From Bacteroidales bacterium (GTDB taxonomy: Bacteria > Bacteroidota > Bacteroidia > Bacteroidales > F082): 64,000 nt of DNA. Made by a program: the position numbers and the translations under genes. Location: positions 1 through 64,000 of the forward strand of contig JAFRRE010000159.1 in NCBI GenBank assembly GCA_017428285.1, given 5' to 3'. Every line of letters begins with the position of its first letter. Position 1 is the stretch's first letter. The notes beneath the pieces are model-generated. The model was not told where the DNA came from and did not search any database. It was given only the letters and a program-made list of their open reading frames with translations. Positions 17,094-26,485 of the stretch are shown here, piece after piece.

Positions 17094-18365
17094 ATGAAGA
17101 AAAAAAGAAAAATATGGTTGATTATCCTGGCTGTCGTTGTCGTGGCCATCGCTGTGATAATCATCATCAAGGCTATGAAATCAGCCAACAAGGAATTGGT
17201 CATCCGCACCCATGTGGTTGGGGAGTATACCGTTGAAAACACAGTGACCGCAACGGGCACCATTGAGCCAGTGGAGACTGTCGAAGTGGGTACGCAGGTG
17301 TCGGGCAAGGTGGAAAAAATCTACGTCGACTTCAACGACGTGGTGAAGAAAGGTCAGCTGATGGCCGAATTGGACAAGCAGACGCTTAATCAGAGCCTGA
17401 GTAGGGCTAAAGCTAGCCTCACTTCGGCGGAGAGCCAACTCAATTATGCGAAACTCACATACGAACGCACGAAACAGCTTTACGAGTCGAATGCCGCCAC
17501 CTTGGCCGCCTATCAGGAAGCGCAGAACACCTACACGCAGGCTCAGATGAGCAAGAGAAACGCTCAAGCCTCATACGACCAAGCTAGGGTTGATTTGGCC
17601 TACGCCGAAATCTATTCACCCATCGACGGCATCGTGCTCGATCGTGCCGTAGAGGTGGGCCAGACGGTAGCTGCTTCATTCAGCACGCCTACCTTATTCA
17701 CTTTGGCTAATGACCTGACTAAGATGCAGGTGGAAGCCGACGTAGATGAAGCCGACATCGGGCAGGTGAAAGTTGGGCAGAGGGTGAGCTTTACCGTGGA
17801 TGCTTATATGGACGATGTGTTTGAAGGTACCGTGAACCAAATCCGTATGAAACCGACAACCACGAGTAACGTGGTGACTTATACGGTCATCATCGAGGCT
17901 CCCAACCCCGACCAAAAGCTCTTTCCGGGCATGACTGCCAGTGTGACCATCGTCACGGAGGAAGAGACAGGCTTGGCTGTGCCTGCCGAGGCCTTCAATT
18001 TCACCCCAGACGAGCAAGTGCTAAAAGCCATTCGCAAGAGTGAAAAACCCGATGGACAGCGTCCCGAGCCACCACAAGGCCAAAAGCCTCAGATGAATGA
18101 AGGAGGGCAAGTAGCCAGTCATAACAGGGTGTGGCTGAAGAAAGGCGATGATATGATGCCCTGTCCCGTCAAGGTGGGCATGAGTGATGGCGCTTATAAG
18201 ATTATAGAGCAAGGTTTGCAGGCTGGCGACTCAGTGGTGCTTTCAGCGCAGTATGTTGTCAAGGAGAAAGAAGTGATGAAAGGCGAAAATCCCTTTATGC
18301 CAGGCCCTCCTGGTAGGAACCGGAATAATAATAGTAAAGGCGGAAACCAAGGTAATCAGAAATGA
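17094..18365 (+). CDS. MacA-like periplasmic adaptor (HlyD/RND family)
   Basis: A 423-residue membrane-fusion protein. One N-terminal transmembrane helix (about 7-27, WLIILAVVVVAIAVIIIIKA) anchors it. The barrel and lipoyl halves follow (GTIEPVETVEVGTQVSGKVE and YSPIDGIVLDRAVEVGQTV), flanking an alpha-hairpin with repeated Ala/Gln/Tyr heptads. A beta-barrel region comes next. The C-terminal part has a Pro/Gln/Gly-rich insertion and an Asn/Gly-rich tail. It joins the inner-membrane MacB-like permease to TolC. Its stop overlaps the next start by four bases (ATGA), showing translational coupling to the ATPase gene. Confidence 0.9.
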   Translation: MKKKRKIWLIILAVVVVAIAVIIIIKAMKSANKELVIRTHVVGEYTVENTVTATGTIEPVETVEVGTQVSGKVEKIYVDFNDVVKKGQLMAELDKQTLNQSLSRAKASLTSAESQLNYAKLTYERTKQLYESNAATLAAYQEAQNTYTQAQMSKRNAQASYDQARVDLAYAEIYSPIDGIVLDRAVEVGQTVAASFSTPTLFTLANDLTKMQVEADVDEADIGQVKVGQRVSFTVDAYMDDVFEGTVNQIRMKPTTTSNVVTYTVIIEAPNPDQKLFPGMTASVTIVTEEETGLAVPAEAFNFTPDEQVLKAIRKSEKPDGQRPEPPQGQKPQMNEGGQVASHNRVWLKKGDDMMPCPVKVGMSDGAYKIIEQGLQAGDSVVLSAQYVVKEKEVMKGENPFMPGPPGRNRNNNSKGGNQGNQK

Positions 18366-19117
18366 TCATGAGCGAACGGCAATCCATCATCAAGGTTGAG
18401 AACCTCAAGCGGACGTTTGTCGTCGGTAGTGAGGAAGTTCATGCCCTGAAGGGTGTGTCGTTCGACATTTGTCAGGGCGAGTTTGTGAGTATCATGGGCT
18501 CATCGGGAAGCGGCAAGTCTACTTTGCTCAATATCCTTGGTTGCCTTGACCAGCCCACCTCAGGCGAGTATTACATTGATGGTATTTCGGTCAGGGAAAG
18601 AAGCAAAAACGAGCTGTCGGAAATTCGTAATCGCAAGATTGGCTTCGTGTTTCAGTCCTACAATCTCTTGCCGCGTACTTCAGCTTTGGAGAATGTGGAG
18701 TTGCCATTAGTGTACAATCCGGATGTATCGCATCGTGAGCGCCATGAGAGGGCACAACATGCTTTGGAATTGGTGGGCTTGAAGGACCGAATGGAACACA
18801 TGCCCAACCAGCTTTCAGGTGGTCAGCAGCAACGTGTGGCCATTGCCCGCGCTTTGGTGAACGACCCTGTCATTGTGTTGGCCGACGAAGCCACCGGTAA
18901 CCTCGATACGCGTACTTCATACGAAATCATGAGCCTCTTTCAGAGCCTTCACGAACAGGGCAAGACTATTGCCTTTGTGACGCATGAGTCTGATATTGCG
19001 GTGTTTACAAGCAGAACAATCTTCCTTCGCGACGGTCACATCCTTCGGGATGAACCTGTGATGACCAAATCGGCGGCAGAAGCATTGGCGGCATTACCCA
19101 AGGATAACGATTATTGA
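18362..19117 (+). CDS. MacB/LolD-type ABC transporter ATPase
   Basis: A 251-residue ATP-binding subunit with Walker A GSSGSGKST, a Q-loop near FVFQSYNLLPRTS, signature LSGGQQQRVAIARAL, Walker B VIVLADEAT, and the H-loop His in VTHESD. It belongs to the type VII (MacB/LolD/FtsE) group, in which ATP hydrolysis drives mechanical movement of a periplasmic domain rather than classic transport. The start overlaps the adaptor stop; an in-frame ATG six bases later (18368) is possible. The permease gene starts two bases after this stop. Confidence 0.95.
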   Translation: MIMSERQSIIKVENLKRTFVVGSEEVHALKGVSFDICQGEFVSIMGSSGSGKSTLLNILGCLDQPTSGEYYIDGISVRERSKNELSEIRNRKIGFVFQSYNLLPRTSALENVELPLVYNPDVSHRERHERAQHALELVGLKDRMEHMPNQLSGGQQQRVAIARALVNDPVIVLADEATGNLDTRTSYEIMSLFQSLHEQGKTIAFVTHESDIAVFTSRTIFLRDGHILRDEPVMTKSAAEALAALPKDNDY

Positions 19118-19118
19118 T

Positions 19119-20339
19119 ATGGATATTCTGAACCTCATACGGATTTCGGCGAAAGCCCTGCTGCGTAACAAGACGCGCACGGCTCTTTCCATGCTCGGTA
19201 TCGTGATTGGTATTGCTGCCGTCATCGCGGTGGTCAACTTGGGTGAGGGCTTGAAGCAGAGTACGGCCAATCAGTTGTCGGATATGGGCACCAACCTCAT
19301 CATGGTGATGCGTGCTAACCAGCGTCGTGGTGGCGTGAGCATGGGTTCATCCAATGTTCAATCGCTCAAGGTTAGGGATTGTGAGTTGATTGCCAAAGGC
19401 GCCAAAAACGTCACAATGGTCAGCCCGGTGGTCAATAGTGGTGGTCAGTTGGTGAATGGTTCCAAGAACTGGTCGGGCACAGTATATGGTGGCTCTCCAG
19501 AGTATCTTGAAATCAAGAAGTATGAGGTGGCCACTGGTGTGAACTTCACGGATGAAGATGTGAAGAAATACGCTAAAGTGGGATTGATTGGGCAGACCAT
19601 TGTGGAGAATCTTTTCGATGATGGTGAAGACCCCATAGGCAAGACTATCCGAGTGGGTAATATGCCATTCAAAGTTATTGGGACCTTGAAAGAACGAGGC
19701 GAGAATGGCATGGGTATGGATCAGGATGACCTCGTGGTGATGCCATACAGTACAGTACAAAAGCGTATGTTGGGCGTCGATTATATCCAGCAGATTGTTT
19801 GCTCGGCTGCTTCCGAAAACGTGGCAGAAGCCGCTGTAGAAGAAATTGAGAGCATTCTGCGAGCATCCCACAAGATACCAGAGGGAGGCAACGATGATTT
19901 TGAGGTTCGCACCCAACAGGAGATGTTGGAGATGATGTCGTCGATGACGGGCATGATCACTACGGTTTTGGTCGCCATTGCCTTGATTTCTTTGCTGGTA
20001 GGCTGTATCGGCATCATGAACATCATGTATGTCACGGTGACAGAGCGTACCAAGGAGATTGGTTTGCGCATGTCCATCGGAGCAAAAAACTCTGCCATCT
20101 TGATGCAGTTCCTTACCGAAAGCATCATTTTGAGCCTAATCGGAGGTGTTATTGGACTGCTGTTGGGCCTGTTGCTCTCCTATGTCGTCTCAATGGCCAT
20201 GTCGATGCCTTACGTTGTCAATGTGGCCTGGATGTTTATTTCGTTTATATCCTGCGCCATTTTGGGCCTCATTTCGGGCTTCTTCCCCGCTTTGAAGGCC
20301 TCGCGCACCGATCCGATTAATGCATTGAGGTATGAATGA
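19119..20339 (+). CDS. MacB-type ABC transporter permease
   Basis: A 406-residue membrane protein of the FtsX/MacB_PCD group. An N-terminal transmembrane helix (NKTRTALSMLGIVIGIAAVI) is followed by a large periplasmic domain of about 200 residues. Three C-terminal helices carry the FtsX signature (GCIGIMNIMYVTVTERTKEI, IGLRMSIGAK). The classic ending DPINALRYE is present. With the ATPase, adaptor and TolC genes it makes a complete tripartite pump for an unknown cargo such as a peptide, antibiotic or lipid. The sensor kinase gene begins 14 bases downstream. Confidence 0.95.
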   Translation: MDILNLIRISAKALLRNKTRTALSMLGIVIGIAAVIAVVNLGEGLKQSTANQLSDMGTNLIMVMRANQRRGGVSMGSSNVQSLKVRDCELIAKGAKNVTMVSPVVNSGGQLVNGSKNWSGTVYGGSPEYLEIKKYEVATGVNFTDEDVKKYAKVGLIGQTIVENLFDDGEDPIGKTIRVGNMPFKVIGTLKERGENGMGMDQDDLVVMPYSTVQKRMLGVDYIQQIVCSAASENVAEAAVEEIESILRASHKIPEGGNDDFEVRTQQEMLEMMSSMTGMITTVLVAIALISLLVGCIGIMNIMYVTVTERTKEIGLRMSIGAKNSAILMQFLTESIILSLIGGVIGLLLGLLLSYVVSMAMSMPYVVNVAWMFISFISCAILGLISGFFPALKASRTDPINALRYE

Positions 20340-20353
20340 TTAAAATGTAGACC

Positions 20354-21565
20354 ATGAACAAGGATACTTTTAATGAAGTGGATAATTACATTTCGCTGAA
20401 GCGAATAGTTATGCTATCGTTGACTATTACTTTAGCATACTATGCCATATTCATATTGACGCATTATTTCAGTAGACCCATGTTTGACAATCCAATCGAG
20501 ATAGAGAGTTTGGATGGCCAGGATTTTGTGGTTTTGAATGGTGATACGCTTCAATTGAAGGAAATGACGCGACTTAGTCCCTCAATGCCTCATGAATCTC
20601 GAAATTATCATCCTGAACCTTTAGATCATAAAAAGCCACGGTTTTTGAATAAGGTTTTGGTGAATATTCCCCTTACATTTATCATGGTTCTCATTTTGTT
20701 GCTTTTCGACAAGAAAATCATGAGCCTAAAACTCAAAAAGAAGAGGGATGAGTTTAGTACGATTCTCATAGGTTCATTATTGGTTGGCATAATAATGAGT
20801 TCGTTGTGTATTGCCTTTCAATGGTATTGTTGGCCAAGTTGGAGACCGCCGCATTCGCTATTCATTTGTATAGTAAAGGGTTGGTTGGGTGATTTGCCTT
20901 TATATGCTATTGCAGTTCTGTCGGCTTATTTGTTGCGTTCGGTCTATTTTGAGAAAAAAGCAGCCGTTGAAAACGAAACACTTCGGGCTGAGAACCTTAA
21001 CTCACGCTATGAGACCCTGAAGACGCAGATGGATCCACATTTCCTTTTCAATTCGCTGAATACCTTGAAAGCATTGATTGAAGTCGATGTCGAAAAGGCT
21101 GGCGATTTTGTCCATCAGTTGTCGACTGTGTTTCGTTATACATTGAAAAACGAGGAAGTGGTTACTTTGGCCCAAGAGCTTGAATGTGTGCGTCCCTACT
21201 GCCAGATGATGAAGATTCGTTATGGCGACAACCTGCTTTTCGACCATCATATCGAACATGAGAAATACGATAACTACTATGTCCTTCCACTTTCAATCCA
21301 GGGGCTAATAGAAAACGCCATCAAGCACAATGTGGTCTCCTCAAAACAGCCACTGACGATTGATATTCATACGGATGATGATAATCATCTGATAGTCAGT
21401 AATAAAATTCAACCCAAAATTGGAAAAGAAGAAGGAACGGGGATTGGATTGGCCAATCTTTCGGAGCGATATCGGATAAAATGGAACGAAAATGTTGAAA
21501 TTTTTAACGACGGAAAGATTTTTAGCGTAACTTTGCCTCTTAAACTAAACGAACAATCACTATGA
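20354..21565 (+). CDS. LytS/YehU-type sensor histidine kinase
   Basis: A 403-residue membrane kinase. Four hydrophobic segments lie in the N-terminal half (about 16-36, 97-117, 135-158, 175-195). They are followed by the His_kinase motif QMDPHFLFNSLNTLKALI, whose His is the phosphorylation site, and an ATP-binding domain (LIENAIKHN, GTGIGLANLSERY). It lacks a HAMP domain. Kinases of this group pair with LytTR regulators. Here the partner starts before this gene ends (ATGA overlap). The pair follows the efflux genes directly and probably controls them, perhaps sensing the pump cargo or envelope stress. Confidence 0.9.
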   Translation: MNKDTFNEVDNYISLKRIVMLSLTITLAYYAIFILTHYFSRPMFDNPIEIESLDGQDFVVLNGDTLQLKEMTRLSPSMPHESRNYHPEPLDHKKPRFLNKVLVNIPLTFIMVLILLLFDKKIMSLKLKKKRDEFSTILIGSLLVGIIMSSLCIAFQWYCWPSWRPPHSLFICIVKGWLGDLPLYAIAVLSAYLLRSVYFEKKAAVENETLRAENLNSRYETLKTQMDPHFLFNSLNTLKALIEVDVEKAGDFVHQLSTVFRYTLKNEEVVTLAQELECVRPYCQMMKIRYGDNLLFDHHIEHEKYDNYYVLPLSIQGLIENAIKHNVVSSKQPLTIDIHTDDDNHLIVSNKIQPKIGKEEGTGIGLANLSERYRIKWNENVEIFNDGKIFSVTLPLKLNEQSL

Positions 21566-22317
21566 AAGCACTGATTATTGAAGACGAAGTCATGGCTGCG
21601 AAGACGCTGAAGAAGCTTCTTCTGGAAGTCAGCCCAGGTATTGAAATCGTTGGCATGCTTGAATCCATCGAAGACAGCGTTGAATGGATTGCCAACCATC
21701 CCATGCCCGACCTGATGTTTATGGATATTCATCTGGCCGACGGCTCATCGTTTGCCATTTTTGATCGTGTTACCATCACATGTCCGGTCATTTTCACCAC
21801 GGCATACGATGAATATGCACTCAAGGCTTTTGAGGTGAACAGCATCGACTATCTGATGAAGCCCATCAGTAAAGATGCATTGGAGCGTGCCATGAACAAA
21901 TATCATTCGCTGGTGGAGAAAAGCGTTGATACCAACCAACTCAGCATGCTCCTGAGCCAGTTGGGAGAGAAGAAAAAATACAGAAACTTTTTCCTGCTTC
22001 CCGAGCGTGACAAGTTTATTCCATTGCCGGTTAGCAATATAGTCTACATTTATATTGATGCTAAGACGCTGAAGATCATCACAACGGATGGGAAGACATT
22101 CTATATGAACCACACCTTAGACGATGTGATGAGCGAACTCGATCCGCATGAGTTCTTCCGCGCCAACCGTCAGTTTGTCGTTGCCCGCAGTTCCATCAAG
22201 GATGTGTCGGTTTGGTTTGGCAACAAGTTGGCCATCAACCTTTTCGTTGAAACGCCCGAGAAGATCATTGTGAGCAAGGCGCGTGTGGCTGAATTCAAAG
22301 TTTGGTTTACTAAATAA
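21562..22317 (+). CDS. LytTR-family response regulator
   Basis: A 251-residue regulator. The receiver domain (1 to about 120) has the acidic pair IEDE, the phospho-acceptor Asp in LMFMDIHLADG, the Thr in FTTAYDEYA and the Lys in LMKPI. A linker leads to a LytTR DNA-binding domain (about 148-250), with the typical YIYIDAKTLKI, the H/EFFRANRQFVV block and a KAR-containing end. LytTR proteins bind imperfect direct repeats upstream of target promoters. It is translationally coupled to the kinase gene and is the last gene of the efflux cluster. Confidence 0.95.
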   Translation: MKALIIEDEVMAAKTLKKLLLEVSPGIEIVGMLESIEDSVEWIANHPMPDLMFMDIHLADGSSFAIFDRVTITCPVIFTTAYDEYALKAFEVNSIDYLMKPISKDALERAMNKYHSLVEKSVDTNQLSMLLSQLGEKKKYRNFFLLPERDKFIPLPVSNIVYIYIDAKTLKIITTDGKTFYMNHTLDDVMSELDPHEFFRANRQFVVARSSIKDVSVWFGNKLAINLFVETPEKIIVSKARVAEFKVWFTK

Positions 22318-22372
22318 GTATTTGATTTATAATTACTTATAGTAATCATTAAATTTTTTCCATAAAAAAGCA

Positions 22373-22403
22373 TTGTGGGAACGAAAAAAGGTTGTACTTT
22401 TGC
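22373..22403 (+). promoter_or_regulatory. tRNA-Lys promoter
   Basis: TTG (22373-22375), a 19-base spacer, TACTTTTGC (22395-22403): a full match to the consensus, placed 37 bases before the mature tRNA. Confidence 0.75.
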
Positions 22404-22440
22404 ACCCACAAACCGAGAGGTTCAACGTAGTTAAAACGAT

Positions 22441-22513
22441 GCTTCCGTAGCTCAGTTGGTAGAGCACCTGACTCTTAATCAGGGTGTCCAGGGTTCGACC
22501 CCCTGCGGGAGTA
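22441..22513 (+). tRNA. tRNA-Lys(CTT)
   Basis: A 73-base cloverleaf. The acceptor arms GCTTCCG/CGGGAGT pair with wobbles, the D-arm is GCTC...GAGC, and the anticodon stem is CCTGA/TCAGG with loop CTCTTAA. The anticodon is CTT at 22474-22476. The T-arm is CAGGG-TTCGACC-CCCTG. The discriminator is A. CCA is not encoded, as is common in this phylum. Confidence 0.95.
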
Positions 22514-22517
22514 CAGA

Positions 22518-22551
22518 AAAGCCGCTGATTTCAGTGGCTTTCGTTGTTTTT
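22518..22551 (+). terminator. tRNA-Lys terminator
   Basis: AAAGCCGCTGA (22518-22528), loop TT, TCAGTGGCTTT (22531-22541): an 11-pair stem with one G-U pair, then a T-rich tail. Confidence 0.75.
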
Positions 22552-22591
22552 ATACCCCCGCAGGGAGTATAAACTGTGAGCAAAATATCCA

Positions 22592-23584
22592 TTAATCCAC
22601 AACAAGCTTTGCAAATCCATCCGTCGCGAAGGTTTCCAATGCGTTCTGCTCGTTGACATAGATGTAGTACGCTTCCACACCGTCCATGCTTTCGATGAGC
22701 GGCAGCGACTTCTCCAAGCCCATCACCATGCAGATGGAGGCTAAAGCATCGGCCCAAACGGAACTTTCGGCCAATACGGTCACGCTGAGCACATTGTGTT
22801 CAACGGGATAGCCAGTCTTCGGGTCGATGCAGTGGGAATAGCGTTTGCCATTGCGCTCCACATATTTGCGGGTACTGCCCGAGGTGACCAAGCCCTTGTC
22901 GCGCAAGGCGATGCGGGTGTGCACCACTTGTTCCGAATCCCAATTGTCGGCAGGCTTCTCGATACCTACAATCCACGGCTGTCCATTGGGCTTTTCGCCA
23001 CGAGCCATGATTTCACCTCCAGTGTCAACCAAATAGTTCTTGATGCCTCGGCTGTCTAAAAAGGAAGCAATCAAGTCGGAGGTGTAACCTTGTGCAATAG
23101 CATTGAAATCCAAGGTCATGGCGGGATTTGCCTTGACGACTTTTCCCTCTTCGATGCGGATGTTTCGATAATCGACCAATTGCTTTAGGCTGTCGATGAG
23201 TTGAGACGTGATGGTGTCTCCATGTTTGTAGCTAAAGCCCCAAGCGGCCACGATGGGCGAGATGGTTGGGTCGAAGTAACCGTCGGAAAGGCTTGCGGCT
23301 TCTTGGGCAATGCGGAAATTGTCAACAAAGATGGAATCAAGTTTGACTTCTTCATTGCGATTGACTTTCGAGATGACGGACATGTCGACCCAAAGGTTGA
23401 CCGACACATCCACGGCATGAAAGATAGAGTCGATTTCCTGCTGGAAGTTGCGGCCTTGCTCATCGAAATAGGTGATGGCATAGTAAGAGCCTTGTGCTTC
23501 GCCCTGAAGCACCATCTTTTGCGGTACTCGGTTACAGGAGGCGAGTAAGGCCAAAAATCCGATGAGAAAAGCTATTCTATTCAT
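22592..23584 (-). CDS. apbE: ApbE-family FAD:protein FMN transferase
   Basis: A 330-residue lipoprotein. The start at 23584 is chosen because it gives a clean lipobox (LLASC, Cys17); earlier in-frame starts would precede the signal sequence by 16 residues. ApbE covalently attaches FMN to Thr residues of periplasmic flavoproteins such as NqrB/NqrC or RnfG/RnfD subunits. Visible family motifs are DFNAIAQGYTSDLI, LVDTGGEIMARG, IDPKTGYPV and the metal-binding WADALAS. It follows the DUF5686 gene by only two bases. The presence of ApbE implies Na+-pumping NQR or Rnf elsewhere in the genome (inference). Confidence 0.92.
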   Translation of the reverse strand: MNRIAFLIGFLALLASCNRVPQKMVLQGEAQGSYYAITYFDEQGRNFQQEIDSIFHAVDVSVNLWVDMSVISKVNRNEEVKLDSIFVDNFRIAQEAASLSDGYFDPTISPIVAAWGFSYKHGDTITSQLIDSLKQLVDYRNIRIEEGKVVKANPAMTLDFNAIAQGYTSDLIASFLDSRGIKNYLVDTGGEIMARGEKPNGQPWIVGIEKPADNWDSEQVVHTRIALRDKGLVTSGSTRKYVERNGKRYSHCIDPKTGYPVEHNVLSVTVLAESSVWADALASICMVMGLEKSLPLIESMDGVEAYYIYVNEQNALETFATDGFAKLVVD

Positions 23585-23586
23585 AA

Positions 23587-26052
23587 TTAAAAGTCTATAA
23601 TTGCGCTCCATTTCCAAGCGAAGTTGTCCCACAGGTTGGGCAGGCTATAGGGGCCGTAACGATAGAACACACCTGCGCCGACTTTTGTCAGGGGCGTGGT
23701 CATTAGCCCGTCGATGACGATGCCACTCTCGAAGTAGCCCTTTTCCATTGTTTTGAAGTTCTTGTCAGGGTAAGCCTCGGCGCGTTTCATGTCGCCCCAG
23801 CCGATATTCGTGATAATGGAAAGTTCGGGATTAAACCACTCGGAATTCGTTTTCCAAAGCATGCCGCTGAAGTTATGGCTAAGATAAAGGGCAGCGAAGC
23901 GGTCGCAGAAGAATTCATCCAATCGCATGGTGCTGAAGCTGCCTGGTGAATATAGCCCGAAGCGTTCGTAGGTGCCTAAGATGTTGAAAGTCTCCATAAC
24001 GGGACACGACTCAGTGGCATATCCGGCTTGCACGAGAACCTTGGCGACTCCAAGATAGGGCGTGTAGAAGTTCTTTGAGGCTTCAAACTTGAAGCGATCG
24101 TATTCATATTCGCTGCCGAATATGTTGGGGAAAGCATGTTGGTATGACACCCATACAATGGGATAAAGCGTGCCTAAGGAACGGATGCCCTGTGGTGTGC
24201 TGAGGAATTTTTCCTTATAGGCAAACCTGAGTTTGAGTTCTGCAACGGTGAAGCGTCCTTCCGTTAGCGAGTCGGTAGGGACATGATAGAACTGCTGGTT
24301 GTAGTGTTTATGGCTTGTGCTAAGGTTGAGATAAGCCTTGAAATGTTGTGCGAAGCGGGTCGAGAAGGTGAGGTTGAAGCGGTTTCTCCGCGTGCGGATG
24401 TTCTCGTAGAAGGTATATTTGTAGTTTGAAGTGGAAAGCTCGGAGTTGGTTTCTTTCTCAAGCATGCCACCAAATTCGCCCATGGGTTCCGACATGCGGC
24501 TGTATTGCAAAGCAAGTTCCATCTGTCGCTGTCGATTGAGATTTAGCTTCAGTCCTCCACTATAGTCCCATGCTTTGAGGCGAGTCCAATAGCCGAACGA
24601 ACCGTTGAGACAGAACCATCGCGAAAGTCTGTCGTTGGTGCGGCCTCCCAAACCGAAATACCATCCTCTATTCGATGAAATTCTGACAATCTTGCCAAGG
24701 TCAAGGTTGATGCACCCGATAGGAAGGGCTGCCTCATTCATCAGTTTGTCGGTTAGGCCAAGGACACGGTCGAAGAGGTCGGTGCCTCGGGTGAGGGAGT
24801 CAACGAGGATGTAGGTGGCTTTCACCCGTTCTGTCAACGAGTCGATGCGATGTTTGTCCCAAAAGGTCTCATCGCGGAAAGCGGCGTCGGGGTCTACCTT
24901 GATTTCGATGTCGGAGAACTGTCGTTTGTTGATGTCGGGATTGATTTCGATGTCGCTCAAGTAGCTTTTGCCAATAGCAGCCATGGGAAAACTAGAGTCA
25001 TCCATGCTGACTAGCATGCTTGGAAATATCAGATTGATATTCAGTTGTTTCGGAAACCATTGCCCCTCCACTTTTTGGTACAGCTGTTGTATGTCAGCCT
25101 TGAAAATTCCACCTTGTCCATCGGGCGCGGCTTTCACGCTTTGCAGCGCCCAGCCGTCGCTGTTGACGGTCATCGTGCCGCGCAGGCCGTCGAAGGTGCT
25201 GCCGAGCATCGGGTGGAAGGAGATTACATAGAGCGAGTCGCCCTGACCGATGGGGTGAACTGATTCCAAGGTGAAGAAATAGCGTGTTTTGCTGCCTCGG
25301 CTGATGGGGTTGACATATTCGGTGCCCGTGATGTTGACGGTTTCCTCATAAAAGCTGACGCTTTGCATGCTGTTCACCAGATACATGAAAGTGGGCTCTT
25401 TCATACCTGCCACTTTGGTGCCAAGCACATGTTGCAGTTTGCGGTCGGGCGACATGAACAGCACCTCCGAAGCGGTCTCCATCACCATCAAGTCGCTCTT
25501 TTTCATGATGCTGTCGAAGAAGTGCAAGTCGGTCATTTCCATGGCGGTGTCGTTGGCTAAGGCTTGACCGAAGCTGCTGCTGTCCACAGTAATGACCATC
25601 TTGTCGTAGATGTTGTAACGATAGGATTCGAGCGAGTTGGGATTGTTGGCCTTGCGGTGTGCCATCAGGCTGTCGATGATGCGATGGGCGGGGTTTTCGA
25701 CAGCTTCTATGGTGACTTCGCCTAATTCAAAGGTCATGGGTGCCAAGGCGACGTTGCACTTCTTTTGGTTAGGTTGTAGCGTGATTTCTTTGGGCTCGTA
25801 GCCGATGGAAGAGAATTTTACCTTCTGAATGGGCTCGTTGGCAGTGATGGTGTATCTGCCGTCGATGTCGCTGATGACACCTTGCTGCCCTTCGTTGATG
25901 ACCACGTTGACAAAAGCCAAGGGTTGGCGGTTGCGCTCATCGGTGATTTTGCCACTTAGGGTATGCGTCTGTCCATAAAGAATATTGGCAGAAAGAGTAA
26001 AGAAAACGAGGAATAGAAACGGGAAGACCTTTATGCGCAAAGAGGGCTTCAT
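23587..26052 (-). CDS. DUF5686 outer-membrane protein with carboxypeptidase-regulatory-like domain
   Basis: An 821-residue exported protein. The signal peptide (about 1-28) is followed by a CarboxypepD_reg-like beta-sandwich (about 30-105: LSGKITDERNRQPLAFVNVV, GVISDIDGRYTI, SSIGYEPKEI). The DUF5686 region then runs to the end, with many alternating strands that look like an outer-membrane barrel and a terminal WKWSAIIDF strand. DUF5686 proteins are widespread in Bacteroidetes, and their role is not established. Here the gene overlaps the FtsB-like gene by four bases and is followed at once by apbE, so the three are probably one transcript. Confidence 0.88.
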   Translation of the reverse strand: MKPSLRIKVFPFLFLVFFTLSANILYGQTHTLSGKITDERNRQPLAFVNVVINEGQQGVISDIDGRYTITANEPIQKVKFSSIGYEPKEITLQPNQKKCNVALAPMTFELGEVTIEAVENPAHRIIDSLMAHRKANNPNSLESYRYNIYDKMVITVDSSSFGQALANDTAMEMTDLHFFDSIMKKSDLMVMETASEVLFMSPDRKLQHVLGTKVAGMKEPTFMYLVNSMQSVSFYEETVNITGTEYVNPISRGSKTRYFFTLESVHPIGQGDSLYVISFHPMLGSTFDGLRGTMTVNSDGWALQSVKAAPDGQGGIFKADIQQLYQKVEGQWFPKQLNINLIFPSMLVSMDDSSFPMAAIGKSYLSDIEINPDINKRQFSDIEIKVDPDAAFRDETFWDKHRIDSLTERVKATYILVDSLTRGTDLFDRVLGLTDKLMNEAALPIGCINLDLGKIVRISSNRGWYFGLGGRTNDRLSRWFCLNGSFGYWTRLKAWDYSGGLKLNLNRQRQMELALQYSRMSEPMGEFGGMLEKETNSELSTSNYKYTFYENIRTRRNRFNLTFSTRFAQHFKAYLNLSTSHKHYNQQFYHVPTDSLTEGRFTVAELKLRFAYKEKFLSTPQGIRSLGTLYPIVWVSYQHAFPNIFGSEYEYDRFKFEASKNFYTPYLGVAKVLVQAGYATESCPVMETFNILGTYERFGLYSPGSFSTMRLDEFFCDRFAALYLSHNFSGMLWKTNSEWFNPELSIITNIGWGDMKRAEAYPDKNFKTMEKGYFESGIVIDGLMTTPLTKVGAGVFYRYGPYSLPNLWDNFAWKWSAIIDF

Positions 26053-26345
26053 TCTTGTGTCTCGGTTAGATAGATGATCTCGTTGTCACGCTTCATCAGA
26101 TATTGTTCGCGGGCAACTTTCTCCATAGTGGCCGTGTCGTTTTGCAGGTCGTTGAGATACTGTTTGCTTTCCGGCACCAGTTTTTCGTAGTATTCGATTT
26201 GCTGTTTCTTGTCTTTCACCGATTTCGAGAGCCTGATTTGTTCGAAAAGGTTGAACTGGTCGATGAAGAGTATGACAATGAGAAACAGCAATGTGGCGTA
26301 CACATAGCGGTTGTTGAGTTTGCGTAAGATCTCCCTGAATGACAT
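26049..26345 (-). CDS. FtsB/DivIC-like septum formation initiator
   Basis: A 98-residue bitopic membrane protein. A short cytoplasmic N-terminus is followed by one transmembrane helix (about 15-31, VYATLLFLIVILFIDQF) and a periplasmic coiled coil (SKSVKDKKQQIEYYEKLV...). The conserved end is VAREQYLMKRDNEIIYL, which matches the FtsB/DivIC family signature of Glu-x-x-Ala-Arg-Glu followed by a basic segment. These proteins bridge FtsQ and FtsL in the divisome. It is the first gene of the unit, with its own -7 element. Confidence 0.88.
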   Translation of the reverse strand: MSFREILRKLNNRYVYATLLFLIVILFIDQFNLFEQIRLSKSVKDKKQQIEYYEKLVPESKQYLNDLQNDTATMEKVAREQYLMKRDNEIIYLTETQE

Positions 26346-26384
26346 AAGGACTAGGATGTTGTGCTTGCCAAAATATTTCAGACC

Positions 26385-26393
26385 GCAAAGGTA
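26385..26393 (-). promoter_or_regulatory. -7 element of the FtsB-like gene
   Basis: On the minus strand, TACCTTTGC, a full match to TAnnTTTGC, 40 bases before the start codon. Confidence 0.5.
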
Positions 26394-26426
26394 ATATATT
26401 TCGATGAACTCAACGACCTTTTTTCT

Positions 26427-26435
26427 TATTTTTGC
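26427..26435 (+). promoter_or_regulatory. -7 element of ridA
   Basis: TATTTTTGC, a full consensus match, 50 bases before the ATG; the -33 element is not clear. Confidence 0.5.
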
Positions 26436-26485
26436 GCTCAGAAATCCAATAAATTTATCAACAATACATTGAAAATTCAGTAATC

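Noticed and set aside
22551..22571. Terminator for apbE at the TATACCCCC/GGGAGTATA hairpin
   Set aside because: On the minus strand the hairpin is followed by A residues rather than T residues, so it lacks the tail of an intrinsic terminator.
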